Origin: an uncultured Lachnospiraceae bacterium
Lineage (GTDB): Bacteria > Bacillota > Clostridia > Lachnospirales > Lachnospiraceae
Reading direction: 5' to 3'
Length of the DNA: 41,982 bases
Assembly: GCA_947626715.1 (NCBI GenBank)
Contig: CANQTG010000012.1
Coordinates: 1 to 41,982 of the forward strand
The first letter of the stretch is position 1. The number at the start of each line of letters is the position of its first letter. Made by a program: the position numbers and the translations under genes. This document shows, one piece after another, positions 24,065 through 32,871 of the stretch. Under the pieces are notes generated by a model. The model was not told where the DNA came from, searched no databases, and saw only the letters and a program-made list of their open reading frames with translations.

Positions 24065-24703
24065 TTAGTTCGCGCTTTCCGTCGGTTCGGTCTTTTGCGC
24101 GTTCTCTTCCTGCCATTTGTCGAATTTCTCCATAACGGCGTTGTAAGTCTGGCCGCTGATACCCGGCAGGTCTTTTCCCCATGCGCCGGTCGCCTGTTTG
24201 AAGCCCTTTTCAAAGGCCGCTTTCATCTTTTCCATCTGCGCCGGATCGCCGCCTGAAAGAGCCTTAGCAAAGTCGAGGATACGGTCGGACGTCTGGGATA
24301 CGCCCCAGTAGCCGTCCTCGGCGATATCGGCCTGCGCCTGCGCTTTGGTCGCGGCGTCTACCGTAAAATTGCCCGCCGCAAGGAATTTCCACATGTTATC
24401 GCCGGTCGCTCTGGCAAAAACGCCGCCCTGCTTTGTGATGAGCTGCTCGACCAGACTGCGGAGCTGTTCGGTGCGTGCGTCCGCGTCGGCCTTTAATTTT
24501 GCCGCCAGATCCGTATTGGGCTTGTATGTCTTCTTGGCGGAATCGGCCGTTGTCTGCTCCGATTTCTCATAGACCGCGCCGACCTCGGACTTCTGGGCGG
24601 TTTCTTCAGCCGCTGCCTGAGAAGACGCGCCCGTACCGGTATAGGGATTCGTATATGCGCTGTAATCTACGCTGCTTCCTGATGTAACTCCGTTTACACT
24701 CAT
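24065..24703 (-). CDS. Unrecognised soluble protein
   Basis: About 212 residues, no signal peptide or membrane segment. The first 60 residues are Ser/Thr/Ala/Tyr-rich and look disordered (VTSGSSVDYSAYTNPY). The rest is a helical domain with AGNFTVDAATKAQAQADI, EDGYWGVSQTSDRILDFA and ATGAWGKDLPGISGQTY as striking motifs. I recall similar hypothetical proteins in Clostridia but can name no function. The start at MSVNGVTSG (24703) has AGGAGG upstream at about ten bases. The Ser/Asn-rich N-terminus recalls small proteins encoded beside surface or flagellar genes, but no such genes are nearby. Confidence 0.75.
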   Translation of the reverse strand: MSVNGVTSGSSVDYSAYTNPYTGTGASSQAAAEETAQKSEVGAVYEKSEQTTADSAKKTYKPNTDLAAKLKADADARTEQLRSLVEQLITKQGGVFARATGDNMWKFLAAGNFTVDAATKAQAQADIAEDGYWGVSQTSDRILDFAKALSGGDPAQMEKMKAAFEKGFKQATGAWGKDLPGISGQTYNAVMEKFDKWQEENAQKTEPTESAN

Positions 24704-24813
24704 TTTCCATAACCTCCTTGTCTTGTGATCTGCTCTGCGCCTGCCTGCGGCGCGTTCTGGTACTATTTCCATATCTTATATCGGCCAAAAGGCGGGATAA
24801 GATTAGAGCAGGA

Positions 24814-24841
24814 TTGACTTTTTTAAAAAATTGTATATAAT
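24814..24841 (+). promoter_or_regulatory. Sigma-A promoter of the ispE-GntR operon
   Basis: TTGACT (24814-24819), 16 bases, TATAAT (24836-24841). The start of transcription is expected near 24848, about 36 bases before ispE. Confidence 0.75.
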
Positions 24842-24853
24842 AGGAATAATCTA

Positions 24854-24861
24854 TGTATACA
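24854..24861. promoter_or_regulatory. Possible operator for the downstream GntR regulator
   Basis: TGTATACA, a perfect 8-bp palindrome about 6-13 bases downstream of the predicted transcript start. FadR-subfamily GntR proteins commonly bind short dyads with GT and AC half-sites (TNGTNNNACNA-like). The GntR gene is second in this operon, so autoregulation is plausible. The site is short and could occur by chance. Confidence 0.3.
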
Positions 24862-24883
24862 AAGTACACGAGAGGCTTGCGGA

Positions 24884-25801
24884 ATGGAAAGGATAACACA
24901 AAGGGCGATGGCCAAGATCAATCTGGGGTTGGACGTCGTACGGCGGCTTGCGAACGGATACCATCAGGTCAAGATGGTCATGCAGAGCGTAAGGATATAT
25001 GATGAACTGCGCTTTGAAAAGACAAAGGAGGGGATCTGCCTTGAGACGGATCATGCGTTGCTGCCCACAGGCGGGGACAATCTGGCCGTAAAGGCGGCGC
25101 GGCTGATCGCAAAGGAACACCCCTTTTGCGGCGGCGTGAAGATCACGCTGAAAAAAAGGATCCCGATGGCGGCGGGAATGGCCGGCGGCAGCGCCGACGC
25201 GGCCGCGGTCTTTCATGGGCTCAACAGCCTGTTTTCTCTGGGAATGGACAGGGAAGAGATGATGCGTCTGGGGGTCAGGATCGGCGCGGACGTGCCGTTC
25301 TGCATAGCGGGCGGTACGATGCTCTCGGAGGGGATCGGAGAGATACTTACGCCTCTTCCTGCGCCACCGCGGGCGTTTTTGGTGATCGCAAAGCCCGCGG
25401 TCGATGTTTCTACGGCCTATGTATACGGAAATCTGCATGTTGAAACGCTGCAGGATCATCCCGATATCGAGGCGGTTATCGAAGGGATCCGTAGCGGGAG
25501 CCTAGAGAAGATGTGCGTCCGTATGGAGAATATATTGGAGCATGTGACGGCGGAAAAATACCCAATAATAAAGGAAATTAAAACGATATTTAATAAATGC
25601 GGCGCTTCCGTTTCCTTAATGAGCGGCAGCGGGCCGTCGGTATTCGCTCTTTTTGCGCAGCGGGAGTGGGCGGAGGCGGCTTATGGAACGCTGAAGGAGA
25701 GCGGGCTTGCGCCGTCGCTTTTTCTGACAGAGTTTGCCGATACGGGCTGTGAGAGCGCGCCCCGACGGCGCCAATGGAGGAACGGAGATGAAAGAGGATA
25801 A
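24884..25801 (+). CDS. ispE: 4-diphosphocytidyl-2-C-methyl-D-erythritol kinase
   Basis: GHMP kinase of the non-mevalonate isoprenoid pathway. The 305-residue protein has the N-terminal substrate motif AKINLGLDV (about residues 10-18), the ATP loop PMAAGMAGGSADAAA (about 97-111), and the C-terminal GHMP motif SLMSGSGPSVFALF. The start ATG 24884 lies in a leader from a good sigma-A promoter. Its last 14 bases overlap the start of the GntR regulator gene, suggesting translational coupling. The C-terminal tail after TEFADTG is poorly conserved and partly serves as the leader of the next gene. Confidence 0.94.
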   Translation: MERITQRAMAKINLGLDVVRRLANGYHQVKMVMQSVRIYDELRFEKTKEGICLETDHALLPTGGDNLAVKAARLIAKEHPFCGGVKITLKKRIPMAAGMAGGSADAAAVFHGLNSLFSLGMDREEMMRLGVRIGADVPFCIAGGTMLSEGIGEILTPLPAPPRAFLVIAKPAVDVSTAYVYGNLHVETLQDHPDIEAVIEGIRSGSLEKMCVRMENILEHVTAEKYPIIKEIKTIFNKCGASVSLMSGSGPSVFALFAQREWAEAAYGTLKESGLAPSLFLTEFADTGCESAPRRRQWRNGDERG

Positions 25802-26486
25802 GCTGCAGGCGGAGATGGACGAATTTCTGCCGCTGCGGGATGTGGTATTTCGGACGCTCAGGAAGGGGATCCTGACCGGGGAACTAAAGCCGGGAGAGCG
25901 GCTGATGGAGATCCATCTGGCCAATCGTCTCGGCGTCAGCCGCACGCCGATCCGGGAGGCGATCCGCAAGCTGGAACTGGAGGGTCTGGTGACGATGATC
26001 CCCAGAAAGGGGGCGGAGGTCGCCAATATCACAGAGAAAAATCTGAAAGACGTCCTAGAGGTCAGACGGGCGCTCGAAGAGCTCGCCATCAGGCTGGCCT
26101 GCGAGAGGATCGATCAGGAGCGGCTCCTAGAGCTGCAGGGGAAGCGGTATCAGGTCGAGAAGGCTATAAAAACGAAGGATACAGGCTCGATCGCCAGCGC
26201 GGACGTGGATTTCCATGATACGATCGTGGAGGCCAGCGGCAATGCGAGGCTGACGCAGCTCGTCAGCAATCTGGGAGAGCAGATGTACCGCTATCGTTTT
26301 GAGTATATCAAGGATTCGGACAGACACGCCCAGATCATAGAGGAACACAGGCTGATGTACGAGAGTATCCGGCAGAGGGATCAGGAGAAAGCGGCGGCGG
26401 CCGCAAGGGCGCATATAGACGCGCAGGAGGAAGCGATCATGCGCAAGATCCGCAGAGAGCGCGAGGAATGCGGCAGGAAGGCATGA
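25788..26486 (+). CDS. GntR-family regulator, FadR subfamily (FCD domain)
   Basis: A 232-residue DNA-binding protein: winged helix at about residues 15-85 (ERLMEIHLANRLGVSRTPIREAIRKLE split at the helix, then GLVTMIPRKGAEVANI). An FCD ligand domain follows at about 90-225, with the metal-type His positions in DVDFHDTIVEASGN and EEHRLMYESI. FCD regulators usually sense small carboxylates through a metal; the ligand here is unknown. ATG 25788 follows GGAGG at 25776-25780; upstream in-frame sequence belongs to ispE. It may regulate its own operon through the TGTATACA palindrome. Confidence 0.92.
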   Translation: MKEDKLQAEMDEFLPLRDVVFRTLRKGILTGELKPGERLMEIHLANRLGVSRTPIREAIRKLELEGLVTMIPRKGAEVANITEKNLKDVLEVRRALEELAIRLACERIDQERLLELQGKRYQVEKAIKTKDTGSIASADVDFHDTIVEASGNARLTQLVSNLGEQMYRYRFEYIKDSDRHAQIIEEHRLMYESIRQRDQEKAAAAARAHIDAQEEAIMRKIRREREECGRKA

Positions 26487-26520
26487 TCGAGACGGAATAA
26501 GGGCGGCAATAGTGGGAACA

Positions 26521-26548
26521 CTCTCCATAAAGAAAGATCAAAGGAGAG
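26521..26548 (+). promoter_or_regulatory. Possible ribosome-site-masking hairpin
   Basis: CTCTCC (26521-26526) is complementary to GGAGAG (26543-26548), the ribosome site of the small gene at 26556. The six-pair stem with a 16-base loop is modest, so an effect on translation is uncertain. Confidence 0.3.
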
Positions 26549-26555
26549 CGATTCC

Positions 26556-26867
26556 ATGAGAAAGGGCAGAAAGGATCTCGGCATTTCTATCTATCTAGCG
26601 CAGCTGGCGCTTGTGGCGGCGCTGTCGTCGGCATGGTGGGGGATCCTTTACCCGGATCTGAACATAGCGGGCGAAACGGTCGAGGCGGTTTCCGAGGAGA
26701 CAAAAGAGCCGGTTTCCGGGGAAACGAAAGAGGCAGTCCCGGAGGAAACAAAAGAAGCGCCCGAGCCGGATCCGCTGGAAAGCGGGAACTCGTTTTTTGA
26801 GATACTGGACGCGGAAAAAGGAGAAATTATAATAGGATTTAAGATTTTGGAGCTATTTCGAGAATGA
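26556..26867 (+). CDS. Small membrane-anchored hypothetical protein with ETKE repeats
   Basis: 103 residues: a short basic N-terminus, one hydrophobic segment (about residues 11-32, ending in SSAWWGILYP), and an acidic linker with three or four repeats of the type EETKEPV/GETKEAV/EETKEAP. A C-terminal stretch follows (NSFFEILDAEKGEIIIGFKIL). I recognise no family. The linker suggests an extracytoplasmic C-terminus held off the membrane. AAAGGAGAG gives a good start, and murI follows after 12 bases, so it may be translated with murI. Confidence 0.7.
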   Translation: MRKGRKDLGISIYLAQLALVAALSSAWWGILYPDLNIAGETVEAVSEETKEPVSGETKEAVPEETKEAPEPDPLESGNSFFEILDAEKGEIIIGFKILELFRE

Positions 26868-26879
26868 AAGGGAGAGCAG

Positions 26880-27698
26880 ATGGACAGCAATGCACCGATA
26901 GGAGTCTTTGACTCGGGCGTGGGTGGGCTCACTGTAATGCGTGAGATCATGCGCCAGATACCGAACGAGCGTATCGTATATTTTGGGGATACGGCGAGAG
27001 TCCCGTACGGCAGCAAATCCAGAGAGACTGTTATCCGATATTCCAGACAGATCATCCGCTTTTTGAGGACGCAGGAAGTAAAGGCCATCGTCGTAGCCTG
27101 CAATACCGCCAGCGCGTACGCCTTAGACGAGATAGAGGGCGAGATGGAGATCCCGATCATCGGGGTCGTAAAGCCCGGCGCAAAGGCGGCTTCCGGCGTT
27201 ACCCGCAACGGAAAGATCGGCGTGATCGGTACGGAGGCTACGATAGGCAGCCGGATCTACACCCGCTACATAAAGGAGATCAACGAAAATGCAGAAGTGG
27301 TCGGAAAGGCGTGCCCCCTGTTTGTGCCTCTGGTGGAGGAAGGGCTGCTGCACGACCCGGTGACGGACGAGATCGCGATGCGCTATCTGGGGAGCCTGAT
27401 CGATATCGGTATTGATACACTGATTTTGGGCTGTACGCATTATCCCCTGATCCGCTCCGCGGTTGCAAAGGTGGTAGGGGAAAATGTGACGCTGGTGAAC
27501 CCCGCTTACGAAACGGCGAAGGAGCTGCGGGAGCTGCTCGAAAAGGAGAATATGCTCAATCCGGTAAGGCCGGAGCTTGGGACGAACCAGTATCAGTTTT
27601 TTGTGAGCGATGCGGCGGAGAAGTTTATCCGTTTTGCCAATTCGATCATTAAGTACGGGGTCCTTTCGGCGAAGATCATTCATATAGAAGAATATTAG
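26880..27698 (+). CDS. murI: Glutamate racemase
   Basis: Provides D-glutamate for peptidoglycan. The 272-residue, cofactor-independent racemase has IGVFDSGVGGLTV (about residues 7-19) and the two catalytic cysteines Cys74 (VACNTASA) and Cys185 (LILGCTHYPLI). The start ATG 26880 follows GGGAGAG. It sits between the small membrane protein gene and the DUF1934 gene, both at about 10-12 bases, indicating an operon. Confidence 0.95.
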   Translation: MDSNAPIGVFDSGVGGLTVMREIMRQIPNERIVYFGDTARVPYGSKSRETVIRYSRQIIRFLRTQEVKAIVVACNTASAYALDEIEGEMEIPIIGVVKPGAKAASGVTRNGKIGVIGTEATIGSRIYTRYIKEINENAEVVGKACPLFVPLVEEGLLHDPVTDEIAMRYLGSLIDIGIDTLILGCTHYPLIRSAVAKVVGENVTLVNPAYETAKELRELLEKENMLNPVRPELGTNQYQFFVSDAAEKFIRFANSIIKYGVLSAKIIHIEEY

Positions 27699-27708
27699 AG
27701 GGAACGAT

Positions 27709-28152
27709 ATGACAAAAGATGTACTGCTTTCAATCAGGGGCCTGCAGTTTGAAGGCGAAAATGATGCGAACGATCTGGAAACGATAACGGCGGCGGAGTA
27801 TTACAAAAAAAATAACAATCATTATGTAATCTATGACGAAGCGACGGAAGGGTATCAGGAGCTGACGAAGAATATCATCAAATGGAACGGGAACAGCCTC
27901 GATCTGACCAAAAAGGGGCTGATCAATGTGCATATGATCTTTGAAGAAAAGAAGAAAAATATGACGGATTACCGGACGCCCTTTGGAAGCATTCTGATCG
28001 GGATCGATACCTATCAGATTCAGGTCGAGGAGGAACGGGAGCAGATCCATGTCGATGTGGAGTATGCGCTGGAGATCAACTATGAGCACTTGGCGGACTG
28101 CAGGATCTCTATGGACGTGCGCGCAAAGGAAGGCCCCGCGGCTCCTGCCTGA
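27709..28152 (+). CDS. DUF1934 family protein (YwiB-like)
   Basis: 147 residues with the lipocalin-like DUF1934 beta-barrel layout: VLLSIRGLQF at the start, a central TPFGSILIGIDTYQIQV, and a final strand YALEINYEHLADCRISMDVR split by turns. Function unknown across the family; no signal peptide. It is 10 bases after murI and so probably co-transcribed. It ends 15 bases from the stop of the convergent gene at 28168, with no hairpin visible between. Confidence 0.85.
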   Translation: MTKDVLLSIRGLQFEGENDANDLETITAAEYYKKNNNHYVIYDEATEGYQELTKNIIKWNGNSLDLTKKGLINVHMIFEEKKKNMTDYRTPFGSILIGIDTYQIQVEEEREQIHVDVEYALEINYEHLADCRISMDVRAKEGPAAPA

Positions 28153-28167
28153 AAGGGAAGATTTTTA

Positions 28168-28644
28168 TTACTTGATCGGTTTTGCCCCGGCTTTTTCCTG
28201 CGCTTTTTCCATCGCGCGCTTGAAAAAGCCCTTCTTTTTCTGCTCCGGCTGTATGGATTTCCCGTGGAGCCCCTTTACGCCTACGATATAGATACCGCTG
28301 ACCATAGCCTTTACCTCCCGCTTGACCGGGACGGAATCAAAGATCTTCTCGTCGCAGACGAGCGACATGATCTGGGGGCCTACCTTTGCCTTGACAATGG
28401 GGAGCTTGGAGCGGCGCAGATATTTGGGCGTCTGGTCGATGACGAACTGCGGCAGGCCGGAATCCTTCAGGCGCATCCGCTTCTTGTCGATGATGAGCAT
28501 GGAAACGGACTGCTTATTGGCCTCGATCTGGGCTTCCTGCTCGCTCTGCTTTTTCTGCGCGCGTTTCCCTAAGAAATACAATCCGACGATGATCGCAACG
28601 AGAAGCGCGAGTATACATATCAATACGATGGTTCCTGTACTCAC
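28168..28644 (-). CDS. Membrane-anchored hypothetical protein
   Basis: 158 residues: one N-terminal membrane segment (about residues 5-25, TIVLICILALLVAIIVGLY split), a basic/Gln-rich coil (KRAQKKQSEQEAQIEANKQ), and a compact beta-rich domain (MLIIDKKRMRLKDSGLP ... KYLRRSKLPIVKAKVGPQ). A very basic tail ends it. The topology suggests a single-pass protein with a cytoplasmic domain. I recall similar uncharacterised proteins in Lachnospiraceae, with no known role. The start is GTG 28644 with GGAGGG upstream on the minus strand. Confidence 0.8.
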   Translation of the reverse strand: MSTGTIVLICILALLVAIIVGLYFLGKRAQKKQSEQEAQIEANKQSVSMLIIDKKRMRLKDSGLPQFVIDQTPKYLRRSKLPIVKAKVGPQIMSLVCDEKIFDSVPVKREVKAMVSGIYIVGVKGLHGKSIQPEQKKKGFFKRAMEKAQEKAGAKPIK

Positions 28645-28742
28645 AATATCCCTCCTAAAAAATTAAGATCAGGCATATTCTACCATCTCTTTGCGCAGAA
28701 AGCAAGAAAAACTGTGGCTACGGGCGCGCGCAGGGGCTATCG

Positions 28743-28772
28743 TTGCATTGGGGAAAGGAAACGTGATATACT
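28743..28772 (+). promoter_or_regulatory. Sigma-A promoter of the cardiolipin synthase gene
   Basis: TTGCAT (28743-28748), 18 bases, extended -10 TGATATACT (28764-28772). It lies 28 bases upstream of the ATG, with GGAGGTGG between. Confidence 0.65.
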
Positions 28773-28799
28773 AAGAGAAGCTTTTTCGGAGGTGGGGAC

Positions 28800-30269
28800 A
28801 TGAGCGTGGCATGGAAAACGGTGTGGGAGATCCTGTCGTTTCCGTATGAACATCTTCTGCTTATCAACGGTATCCTTTCGATCATCATTATCTTTTTCCA
28901 GCGAAAGAACCCGTCGTCGGTCTGGACGTGGCTGCTGCTTCTTTATTTTATACCGGTGGCCGGTTTTGTCTTTTATCTGCTGATCGGCGGCGATATGCAT
29001 AAAAGGAGGATGTTCCGCACAAAAGAGGTGGAGGACCATATCCATGGGGCGATCCACAGTCAGGCGGCGAGGATACGGACCAGAGAATTGCAGGCCGAGT
29101 TCCCGCATTTGAAAAAGTATTCGGATCTGATCTATTATAATCTTGAAACGACGGGCTCGATACTGACGGAGAATAACAGGATCAGGATCTTTACCGACGG
29201 CAACGAGAAGTTTAACGCGCTGCTGGACGATATACGCAGGGCGGAGAAATTTATCCATCTCCAGTATTATATCATCAAAAACGATGTGCTCTTTGAGCGG
29301 ATCAAAGAGGCGCTGATCGAGCGCGCCGAGGCCGGCGTGGAGGTGCGTATCCTCTGCGACGGTATGGGAGGGCGTTTTGTCTCAAAGGAGTGCTGGCGGC
29401 GTCTGCGCGCCTGCGGGATCCGCACGGCGGTATTTTTCCCGCCGCTGTTAGGGCCGCTGAATCTGCGTATCAATTACCGCAATCACAGAAAGATCGTGGT
29501 CATAGACGGGCGGGCCGCGTATGTAGGCGGCTTTAATGTCGGAAAGGAATACATTGGATTAGACGAGCGCTTCGGATACTGGCGAGATACCCACCTGCGG
29601 ATCGAGGGCGAGGCGGTGGCGAACCTGCAGCTTAGGTTTATCCTAGACTGGAACTATGCGGCGAAGGAGAACCTTTTTACGGAAGAGAAATATTTTGAGC
29701 CGCCCTGTGAAAAGATCGGCTCCAGCGGGATACAGATTATATCCAGCGGCCCGGATTCGGAGCTGCAGAATGTCAGGAACAACTATCTGCGACTGATCAA
29801 CAAAGCGGAGCGGAGCATTTATATCCAGACGCCGTATTTTATCCCGGATGAAGCGATCTACAGCGCGCTCGTCGTGGCGTCGTATTCCGGCGTAGACGTC
29901 AACGTCATGATCCCCTGCAAGCCGGATCACCCCTTCGTCTACTGGGCGACGTATTCCTATATCGGCGATCTGGTGATGGCGGGCGCGAAGTGCTATACCT
30001 ATGATAAGGGCTTCCTTCACGCCAAAGGCCTGATCGTGGATGGGGAGGTATTCTGCTACGGGACGGCCAATATGGATATCCGCAGCTTTAAGCTGAATTT
30101 TGAGGTCAATGCGATCGTGTATGACGAGAAAGAAGCGGAAAAGATGACGGACAGCTTCCAAAAAGATCTGGAGGCGTGCACGCAGATCACGAAGGATCTG
30201 TATAGCTCGCGGGGGCTGGGCGTGCGCATAAAGGAGCAGGTCAGCCGTCTGCTGTCTCCATTATTGTAA
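28800..30269 (+). CDS. cls: Cardiolipin synthase (phospholipase D type)
   Basis: Joins phosphatidylglycerol molecules into cardiolipin at the membrane. It has 489 residues: two N-terminal membrane segments (about 17-36 and 45-65, PLDc_N type), then two HKD motifs, His229/Lys231/Asp236 (NHRKIVVIDG) and His407/Lys409/Asp414 (LHAKGLIVDG). Between them lies the conserved SGPDSELQNVRNNYL and TPYFIPDEA. It is a complete, normal-length bacterial Cls. The TAA stop overlaps the -35 of the next gene's promoter. Confidence 0.95.
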   Translation: MSVAWKTVWEILSFPYEHLLLINGILSIIIIFFQRKNPSSVWTWLLLLYFIPVAGFVFYLLIGGDMHKRRMFRTKEVEDHIHGAIHSQAARIRTRELQAEFPHLKKYSDLIYYNLETTGSILTENNRIRIFTDGNEKFNALLDDIRRAEKFIHLQYYIIKNDVLFERIKEALIERAEAGVEVRILCDGMGGRFVSKECWRRLRACGIRTAVFFPPLLGPLNLRINYRNHRKIVVIDGRAAYVGGFNVGKEYIGLDERFGYWRDTHLRIEGEAVANLQLRFILDWNYAAKENLFTEEKYFEPPCEKIGSSGIQIISSGPDSELQNVRNNYLRLINKAERSIYIQTPYFIPDEAIYSALVVASYSGVDVNVMIPCKPDHPFVYWATYSYIGDLVMAGAKCYTYDKGFLHAKGLIVDGEVFCYGTANMDIRSFKLNFEVNAIVYDEKEAEKMTDSFQKDLEACTQITKDLYSSRGLGVRIKEQVSRLLSPLL

Positions 30270-30292
30270 AATATGCGGGGATATGGTAAAAT
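30264..30292 (+). promoter_or_regulatory. Sigma-A promoter of the trigger-factor-like lipoprotein gene
   Basis: TTGTAA (30264-30269, overlapping the cls stop), 17 bases, TAAAAT (30287-30292) with an upstream TG (TGGTAAAAT). The transcript would begin near 30299. Confidence 0.65.
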
Positions 30293-30321
30293 AATAAGTC
30301 ATGAAAAGAGGGATCGGCAGC

Positions 30322-31395
30322 ATGAAAAAAAGAAGGGTTTTCCTGACAGCGGGCGCGTTGCTTGCGGCGCTGTGCCTAAGCGGATGCGGGTCGGATGAAA
30401 CGACGCTGTCCAAGATGGAGACTTCTAAGTATGTGGAGCTTGGAACGTATAAGGGATTAGAGGTCTCGGTACCGAAAAAGCAGGAGGTCACAGAGGAATA
30501 TAAACAAAATTATGTGGATTATATCCTGAGCCAGCACCCGTCGTATACAGACGCGCCGAAGGACTGGAAGGCGGAAACGGGCGATATTGTCAATATCGAT
30601 TATGTCGGGAAGATCGACGGAGAAGCCTTTGAGGGCGGTTCGGATCAGGGATTTGACTTACAGCTCGGCTCGCACCGCTTTATTGACGGCTTTGAGGACG
30701 GCCTGATCGGCGCGGTATCGGGAGAGACGCGGGATGTGGAGCTGAGCTTCCCCGACCCCTATCCGCCCAACCCGGATCTGGCCGGCAGTCCCGTTGTCTT
30801 TACGGTAACGGTAAATTCCATTCAGAAGGCGCAGACCCCTGAGCTGACGGACGAATTTGTGCTGATGCTGGGCGTGGGCTGCGAAACGGTGGCGGAGTAC
30901 GACGAGTATGTGACAAAGCTGCTGGAAGAGGAGTCGCAGCAGACCTATGACAACAATCTGGAGCAGGCGCTGGTGGATAAGGCGATGGAGGGCTGCACGT
31001 TCCAAGAGCCTCCCAAAGCGATGGAGGACCAGTATTATGACCGGGCGGTGCGGAATGTTTCCCGCATGGCCTCTGCAAACGGAATGACGCTGGAGGCGAT
31101 GGTCACGGGGTATTTCGGCTCGACGATGGAGGACTTTGAGGCGCAGGCGAGAGAAGGCGCGGTACTCTCCTGTAAGGAATCGATCATGCTTCAGGAGATC
31201 GCGAACCGGGAGGGGATCACGGTCACGCAGAAGGAAGTCGACGCCGCTTTGGAGGAGGCGGCCGCAGAGGGCGGATTTGAAAGCGTCGATAAACTGAAAG
31301 AGGCGGGCGGCGACGAGAACTATGAGGATTACGTCATGTGCGAGAAGGTGCTCGCGCTGCTGAAGGAAAACGCCGTTATCACAGAAATGCCGTAA
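30322..31395 (+). CDS. Exported trigger-factor-like lipoprotein (FKBP plus SurA/TF C-domain)
   Basis: About 357 residues: signal peptide with LSGC lipobox, a short linker, and an FKBP-type peptidyl-prolyl isomerase domain (about residues 80-168; GDIVNIDYVGKIDGEAFEGG split, then RFIDGFEDGLIGAVSGETRDV). A helical trigger-factor-like C-terminal domain follows (about 170-355). It resembles trigger factor without its ribosome-binding N-domain and is directed outside the membrane, so it is probably a folding factor for secreted proteins. ATG 30322 is preferred (GAGGG at 30307-30311). ATG 30301 would coincide with the transcript start and has no ribosome site. asnS follows at 36 bases. Confidence 0.88.
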   Translation: MKKRRVFLTAGALLAALCLSGCGSDETTLSKMETSKYVELGTYKGLEVSVPKKQEVTEEYKQNYVDYILSQHPSYTDAPKDWKAETGDIVNIDYVGKIDGEAFEGGSDQGFDLQLGSHRFIDGFEDGLIGAVSGETRDVELSFPDPYPPNPDLAGSPVVFTVTVNSIQKAQTPELTDEFVLMLGVGCETVAEYDEYVTKLLEEESQQTYDNNLEQALVDKAMEGCTFQEPPKAMEDQYYDRAVRNVSRMASANGMTLEAMVTGYFGSTMEDFEAQAREGAVLSCKESIMLQEIANREGITVTQKEVDAALEEAAAEGGFESVDKLKEAGGDENYEDYVMCEKVLALLKENAVITEMP

Positions 31396-31431
31396 GAGCG
31401 GCGAAAATAGAGCAGAACGGGAGAAAAAGAC

Positions 31432-32823
31432 ATGGAATTGACCAGTATCAGAGAATTGTATCGCGAAAAAGAGAACTTTATCGGCAAGACGGTCACGGTA
31501 GGCGGCTGGGTCAGGAGCATTCGGGATTCCAAGACCTTCGGTTTTATCGTGCTGCATGACGGCTCCTTTTTTGAGACCCTGCAGATCGTGTACGGGGACG
31601 GGCTTGAGAACTTTGAAAAGATCGGCAGGCTGAATGTCGGCAGCGCGCTGATCGTTACGGGCGAGCTCGTGGAGACGCCGAAGGCAAAGCAGCCGTTTGA
31701 GATTCAGGCGCAGAGGGTCGAGATCGAAGGGAAATCCACGGCGGATTACCCGCTGCAGAAAAAGAGGCATTCGTTGGAATATCTGCGCACGATCGCACAT
31801 CTGCGTCCGCGCACCAATACGTTTCAGGCGGTATTCCGCGTGCGTTCCCTGATCGCCTATGCGATCCATCAGTTTTTTCAGGAGAGAGGGTTCGTATATG
31901 TGCATACGCCGTTGATCACGGGCAGCGACTGCGAGGGAGCGGGCGAGATGTTTCAGGTGACGACGCTGGATCTGGAAAACCTTCCTCTGACGCCGGAGGG
32001 GAAACCGGACTATACGAAAGACTTTTTCGGGAAGGAAACGAATCTGACCGTCAGCGGACAGCTGAACGTAGAGACCTTTGCGCAGGCGTTCCGCAATGTC
32101 TATACCTTCGGCCCGACGTTCCGGGCGGAAAACTCCAATACGACGCGCCATGCGGCGGAATTTTGGATGATCGAGCCGGAAATCGCCTTTGCCGATCTGG
32201 GGGACGATATGGCGCTGGCGGAGGCGATGATAAAATATATCATACGTTATGTATTGGAAAATGCGCCCGAGGAGATGAACTTCTTCCAGCAATTTGTGGA
32301 CAAGGGGCTGTTGGAACGGCTTCACCACGTAGCGGATTCGGACTTTGCGCATGTGACGTATACGGAAGCGATCGAGATATTGGAACGGCATAACGAAGAG
32401 TTTGAATATAAGGTATTCTGGGGCTGCGATCTGCAGACGGAGCACGAGCGCTATCTGACGGAGCGGGAATTTAAGCGTCCGGTCTTTGTCACGGACTATC
32501 CGAAGGAGATCAAGGCGTTTTATATGAAATTAAATCCTGATGGAAAAACTGTGGCGGCGATGGACTGTCTGGTACCGGGGATCGGCGAGATCATAGGCGG
32601 CAGCCAGCGGGAGGACGATCTTGAGACGTTGGAGAAGCGGATGGACGAGCTGGGCCTGAAAAAAGAGGATTACGGCTTCTATCTGGATCTGCGCAGATAC
32701 GGCAGCACCAGACATGCGGGCTTTGGGCTTGGGTTTGAGCGCTGCGTCATGTATCTTACCGGCATGGCGAATATCCGCGATGTGATCCCGTTTCCGCGGA
32801 CCGTTAAAAACTGCGATCTGTAA
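31432..32823 (+). CDS. asnS: Asparaginyl-tRNA synthetase
   Basis: Class IIb synthetase, 463 residues. N-terminal OB-fold anticodon domain (about 15-110; [19 protein letters not shown] split), then the class II core with motif 2 [21 protein letters not shown] split by a turn. Motif 3 is [17 protein letters not shown], and the AsnRS-type ending [16 protein letters not shown] follows. The Asn-specific rather than Asp-specific assignment rests on the overall length, no GAD insert, and that ending. The ATG has GGGAGAAAAAG upstream. It may be co-transcribed from the lipoprotein promoter. Confidence 0.95.
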   Translation: MELTSIRELYREKENFIGKTVTVGGWVRSIRDSKTFGFIVLHDGSFFETLQIVYGDGLENFEKIGRLNVGSALIVTGELVETPKAKQPFEIQAQRVEIEGKSTADYPLQKKRHSLEYLRTIAHLRPRTNTFQAVFRVRSLIAYAIHQFFQERGFVYVHTPLITGSDCEGAGEMFQVTTLDLENLPLTPEGKPDYTKDFFGKETNLTVSGQLNVETFAQAFRNVYTFGPTFRAENSNTTRHAAEFWMIEPEIAFADLGDDMALAEAMIKYIIRYVLENAPEEMNFFQQFVDKGLLERLHHVADSDFAHVTYTEAIEILERHNEEFEYKVFWGCDLQTEHERYLTEREFKRPVFVTDYPKEIKAFYMKLNPDGKTVAAMDCLVPGIGEIIGGSQREDDLETLEKRMDELGLKKEDYGFYLDLRRYGSTRHAGFGLGFERCVMYLTGMANIRDVIPFPRTVKNCDL

Positions 32824-32871
32824 GAGCGGGGCTTAGCGGCAGGGCGTGTGGAGAAAAGAAAAAAGCATGAT

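Noticed and set aside
30658..32445. Long minus-strand open frame opposite the trigger-factor-like gene and asnS
   Set aside because: Same composition bias; no motifs, and asnS on the plus strand is certain.
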